Below, piece by piece: positions 60,101-64,000 of a stretch of DNA of 64,000 nt. The notes below the pieces were generated by a model. The model was given only the letters and a program-made list of their open reading frames with translations, was not told the origin of the DNA and did not search any database. Both the position numbers and the translations under genes were made by a program. Source of the DNA: Anisakis pegreffii (taxonomy: Eukaryota; Nematoda; Chromadorea; Rhabditida; Anisakidae). Where the stretch lies: NCBI GenBank assembly GCA_035041965.1, contig JAPYMA010002819.1, positions 124,001 to 188,000 on the forward strand, given 5' to 3'. Each line of letters starts with the position of its first letter. Within the stretch, counting starts at the first letter, position 1.

Positions 60101-62358
60101 TTCATTGACATTTGAAAAAATGTTGTTTTGGTTTTGATTTTGTTTTAGAGATATTCATGAAGAATAGAGTGTGATGTGTATAGATGGGTAATTTGTTGTT
60201 GTTGATTTGGTTATTGTCAATTTGTTTGTTTGTTTAGGTTTGACGAAGTGTTATCTGTGTGAATTGGCTCTTTCGGATGGCGTCTCAAGTCTGCCGCAGA
60301 ACTATAAAGTGTTACCTGAGGACAGTGTTTTGAGAAGCGCAGTTGATATGTTGATAAGTGGATGTTTTAAGAAGAGAACGCAATCGGAAGTTGGTTGTTT
60401 TTATTCATTTGGTGTTTTTTGTTTATTTTTCGTTTTTGTATCTGTTTTGTTTGTTTGTTTATTTTAGCTGCTGAAAGCGATTCTGAACTCGCTGAGAGAT
60501 CAGAAACGGAAGTCAGACGCAAGAGTTTTGCCACCTCTGGAATGGTCAACGTTCTTGTCGGATTACTATCGATATTATTGTTTGAGTAGAGATGGTGAGA
60601 GTGGAATTGAAGTGTCGTTGATAGCGATAACAATACAACAGCGTGTTTATAAGGTGAATAATGAACTCTTCAACGAATTTGTTCCGATTGCGATTCTGAA
60701 TTGATCGAATTGTTGTTGTTGATCGATTGGTTGAATTGATTGATAATGATATTATTATTATTATTTGAAGTTATTGTGTCGTATTCTGTCGGCACATCGT
60801 CGCAGTGCACTCTCTTTGGATGCGGCGTACGTTATTGCGAGTAATCTGTCAAAACTGCAATCGGATCTGTCCAGATTTCAAATGAAATTCATCATTGAAT
60901 TGTTGTTTGAAACGGCTGAATTGAACGGTTTCGATGGGAATATTCTTGAGAAATTAGCTGAGATAAGCGTTGAAAATGGTGATGTTGTAGAGGTGATTCG
61001 CTTTTTTTGATTTTTTAAAATTTTCAGTTTAAAAAACCAGAAAAATTTTCTGTTTTTATCATTTTATGTGTCAGCACCGAAAAAAATCCCGTTGATCATC
61101 TTGTACTGAGTGAAGAAGGTTTTTCATTTTGCATTTTGCAGTTTTCCTTTTGCAGAAATGGTCGAAAAAAATTCCACCAATCGAACGAGCTGTATCTGTA
61201 AGACATCCACTGTATGAAAGATTTATGAACGTTACGATTCCTGAACGAATTTATGCTCAAAGTAGTGATAATATTAATGGTAATGAAAACGCAATGCTGG
61301 CTGTTTGGTGCATCAGTAAGGATATCGTGAGATCATCAAAAGTTGAGCAACTTCGAGTGTTGATTGGCTATCTGAAGTTGATTGAGATGGAAAAACGGTG
61401 AACTTGTTTATTTATTTATTTTCTTTATTTGTTTGTTTCGTTTTTCGTTTTTTGTCTGTTTATTTTTCACATTTTTGTTTGTTTACTGTAGTGTTGATTC
61501 ATTTTTGTTGAATCGTTTCAGTGCGACAGCCTTACTAATAGCGATGTATAATTTTGAGTTGATCGCATCGCTGGAAGAGCGTCTCCGGCTACTGCTTCAA
61601 CTGATTTCGTTATCGAGAGTCGATGGGCATTCCTTGAAAGTAAGTTACTGCGTGAATTAGTTTGTGACACGAAAATTGTTATTTGTTTATTTATTTTATT
61701 TATTGTTTTTTATGAGTTCTGTTGCGATGTTGTATTGTGATTATTGTTAATATTTGTTTGTTTGTTTTCGCAGGATAATTTCATTTATTGGCGTGTCTTC
61801 ATTGCGCTCTGTTCATCCGAACCGAATTCGCTGGAAATTCCGTGTGCGTTGTTTTCGTTTGGGGATGATTGGAGCACGTGGAATCGTATCGAGAGTTGTA
61901 TTTGCGAGCGTTTTCGAGCACTGATTACGACCGATACAGTGAAATGTCAGATTTGTAAGGTTAGATATGGTTTGTGTTGCTGTTATTAGGAGTATTGAAG
62001 AGTTAGTTGGTTTTATATTGATTTTTGTTTTTTTCATTATAGAGAGTCGACGGGCATAGTCGTCTGATGTGTAGTATACTTTCAGATATCGTATTTTTTC
62101 ATTGATATAATAATGGCAATTCAAAAAGTGTTGGGTGCTGTTGATAAGGATGGCACGTGTAAACGAGTATTGTGGCGTGTAAAGGGTGTGTTTTTAGTGG
62201 ATTGTTTTCTTTGTTGTTTATTTACATAATTTATTTGTGATTTTAATTGTTAACGGTCATTTTCAGCATTGCTTAGGCAAGCGTTGACCACTGTCAGTCG
62301 GAGAGAGATCATCGAGAGTTTGGAAGAGACTGATTTGTGGAATACGATATTTTTATGA
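54135..62358 (+). CDS. focad: Focadhesin homologue (FOCAD, HEAT/ARM-like repeat protein)
   Basis: 29 exons, total 4539 nt, 1512 aa (human about 1800): 54135-54209, 54407-54460, 54546-54754, 54822-54942, 55085-55232, 55311-55511, 55595-55676, 55755-55935, 56111-56251, 56454-56552, 56649-56884, 56955-57060, 57168-57290, 57353-57572, 57716-57831, 57973-58107, 58322-58470, 58674-58770, 58991-59098, 59196-59478, 59626-59982, 60238-60389, 60468-60653, 60771-60992, 61156-61397, 61522-61639, 61774-61959, 62086-62185, 62267-62358 (TGA). An ATG at 54132 is in frame and equally possible. FOCAD is a large helical-repeat protein that in vertebrates stabilises the SKI complex and was linked to focal adhesions. 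Visible: FSPNSIIQSQ (human FPNSLIQSQ), KTAVNLLWKAL (human TPALNLLWEK), FLHKMIACELEEF...AYEGSARQQ, SWKMAIGAAYDAVLNAKR and HWARDQL. Exons near 55085, 55511, 56649 and 57973 have alternative boundaries. Similarity is moderate, strongest at the N-terminus and middle. Confidence 0.8.
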
Positions 62359-62698
62359 TCTGTTTGATAATTGTTATGATAGTGATCGTGTAGCTGATCG
62401 TATAGTTGTTGCTTATTTCATTTTGTTGTTACTTTGATGGATTTCGAGTTGTACGTTAAAGTATTTTTAAGGTGCACTGTTCGTGTGGATTTTGTTGGTT
62501 CGATGTGGTTTATATTGACCGCAGAATGAATTATTTCCAATTTTGATTGATTATTATTTGTGCGATTTTTATTTCGGATGATTCGTTTTGTCACGCATTT
62601 AATGTATATTGCGGTGTAGAGATGGTTTGTTCGTTATAATTGTTCCATATCAATGATTGTGAGGTGAAGAAAATTGAAATTTGAATTTTCATGGAAGA
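62359..62698. other. Short spacer between focad and vac-14
   Basis: 340 bp containing the focad 3' UTR and vac-14 upstream sequence; no gene seen. The small gap between two same-strand genes would fit an operon-type arrangement, but that is only inference. Confidence 0.5.
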
Positions 62699-62799
62699 AT
62701 GACCGAAAGTCAATATGCGCCGTTGACACAAGCAGTGGTGCGAACGCTGACAGATAAATTGTATGAGAAACGAAAAGCGGCTGCGTTGGATATCGAGAA
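62699..62799 (+). CDS. vac-14: VAC14 (PIKfyve complex scaffold), first exon only
   Basis: Only the first exon lies in the window: ATG at 62699, 33 full codons plus 2 nt, donor GTTTGT at 62800. VAC14 is the HEAT-repeat scaffold of the PIKfyve-FIG4 complex, which makes phosphatidylinositol 3,5-bisphosphate on endolysosomes. The exon encodes [20 protein letters not shown] followed by KAAALDIEK; human VAC14 starts with the very similar FAPLTPNIVRALNDKLYEKR and then KVAALEIEK. An upstream in-frame start (62681, non-ATG) has no support. The rest of the gene lies beyond an intron filled with a 176-bp satellite. Confidence 0.85.
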
Positions 62800-62910
62800 G
62801 TTTGTTTTTGATTTTGTTTTATTCCTTCTAATTGTTATTGTTTATTTTCGTTGTTATGTGCTATTGTTAGTATTATTATTATAGTAATGTATTGTTGTTA
62901 GTATTATTAG

Positions 62911-64000
62911 TAAAATTTTGAAATTTGAAAAATATTTTTGGCCATAACTTCACTAGGACTAATTATTGAGACGAATCCTTTTGCGAGAGAATAGAGCAGA
63001 GTCTCCTCTTCCTCCCTAGCATAAAAAAGTAAGGATTTGTGGGTAGACCTAAAATGAAAAAATTCCACAGGTAGCTACCTGTGGTGTAAAATTTTGAAAT
63101 TTGAAAAATATTTTTGGGCATAACATCACTAGGACTAATTATTGAGACGAATCCTTTTGCGAGAGAATAGAGCAGAGTCTCCTCTTCCTCCCTAGCATAA
63201 AAAAGTAAGGATTTGTGGGTAGACCTAAAATGAAAAAATTCCACAGGTAGCTACCTGTGGTGTAAAATTTTGAAATTTGAAAAATATTTTTGGCCATAAC
63301 TTCACTAGGACTAATTATTGAGACGAATCCTTTTGCGAGAGAATAGAGCAGAGTCTCCTCTTCCTCCCTAGCATAAAAAAGTAAGGATTTGTGGGTAGAC
63401 CTAAAATGAAAAAATTCCACAGGTAGCTACCTGTGGTGTAAAATTTTGAAATTTGAAAAATATTTTTGGCCATAACTTCACTAGGACTAATTATTGAGAC
63501 GAATCCTTTTGCGAGAGAATAGAGCAGAGTCTCCTCTTCCTCCCTAGCATAAAAAAGTAAGGATTTGTGGGTAGACCTAAAATGAAAAAATTCCACAGGT
63601 AGCTACCTGTGGTGTAAAATTTTGAAATTTGAAAAATATTTTTGGCCATAACTTCACTAGGACTAATTATTGAGACGAATCCTTTTGCGAGAGAATAGAG
63701 CAGAGTCTCCTCTTCCTCCCTAGCATAAAAAAGTAAGGATTTGTGGGTAGACCTAAAATGAAAAAATTCCACAGGTAGCTACCTGTGGTGTAAAATTTTG
63801 AAATTTGAAAAATATTTTTGGCCATAACTTCACTAGGACTAATTATTGAGACGAATCCTTTTGCGAGAGAATAGAGCAGAGTCTCCTCTTCCTCCCTAGC
63901 ATAAAAAAGTAAGGATTTGTGGGTAGACCTAAAATGAAAAAATTCCACAGGTAGCTACCTGTGGTGTAAAATTTTGAAATTTGAAAAATATTTTTGGACA
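62911..64000. repeat. 176-bp tandem satellite in vac-14 intron 1
   Basis: Units begin (at TAAAATTTTG) at 62911, 63087, 63263, 63439, 63615, 63791 and 63967; six are full and the seventh is cut by the window edge. Units are almost identical: the second differs by GGGCATAACATCAC instead of GGCCATAACTTCAC, and the last ends TTGGACA. Each full unit ends with the 20-bp perfect palindrome CCACAGGTAGCTACCTGTGG (first copy 63065-63084). The repeat gives overlapping minus-strand open frames of 93 codons that have no coding meaning, since 176 is not a multiple of three. Confidence 0.97.

Noticed and set aside
62963..63948. Series of overlapping 93-codon minus-strand open frames
   Set aside because: They are produced by the 176-bp satellite and shift frame every unit; no start, splice or protein motif supports coding.

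Overview
The window is nuclear DNA from a nematode. It is AT-rich, with long TTA/TTG-rich intergenic stretches, short exons and introns starting at 50 nt. Nine protein-coding genes can be read, all on the plus strand; I saw no convincing minus-strand gene. The protein set (gamma-secretase APH-1, a LRRK with ankyrin repeats, Dispatched, NMD3, metaxin, FOCAD, VAC14) is animal. The species is not identifiable from sequence alone. A non-Caenorhabditis nematode is my inference, because an LSM10-like gene is present and intron density is high (43 exons in lrk-1).

Layout: 182-1452, 3' part of aph-1. 1453-7533, no gene recognised, but a GC-rich hairpin and a duplicated 100-bp segment. 7534-8280, a previously unlabelled two-exon gene for a 104-aa secreted peptide. 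10324-12414, mtx-1 (metaxin 1), with a likely trans-splice acceptor directly before the ATG. 12415-17620, gene-poor. 17621-22798, a Dispatched-family transporter (about 1050 aa) with furin-type sites in both extracellular loops. 24757-27692, nmd-3 (511 aa, with a probable GC-AG intron). 27693-32708, gene-poor with an inverted repeat. 32709-49123, lrk-1 (about 2755 aa: ankyrin, LRR, Roc-COR, kinase, C-terminal beta-propeller-like region).

From 49.3 to 53.7 kb is a rearranged tract. Four clusters of a minisatellite (core AGGTTA...TAACCT, periods 53 and 76 bp) are flanked by segmental duplications. lsm-10 (51144-51820) lies inside this tract. Copies of focad exon 1, of a focad internal exon and of the lsm-10 upstream flank lie between lsm-10 and the intact focad gene (54135-62358, 29 exons, 1512 aa). 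The window ends in vac-14: its first exon (62699-62799) is followed by an intron holding a 176-bp satellite (six full copies plus a partial one), each full copy carrying a perfect 20-bp palindrome.

The genes do not form one pathway. Several concern membrane and organelle biology (APH-1, Dispatched, LRK-1, VAC14, metaxin) and three concern RNA or ribosomes (NMD3, LSM10, and FOCAD, which in vertebrates supports the SKI RNA-surveillance complex). Exon boundaries were derived by hand from reading-frame phase, GT/AG signals and remembered family similarity. In the complete multi-exon genes the exon lengths sum to a whole number of codons, which supports the models. No alignment or search was run.
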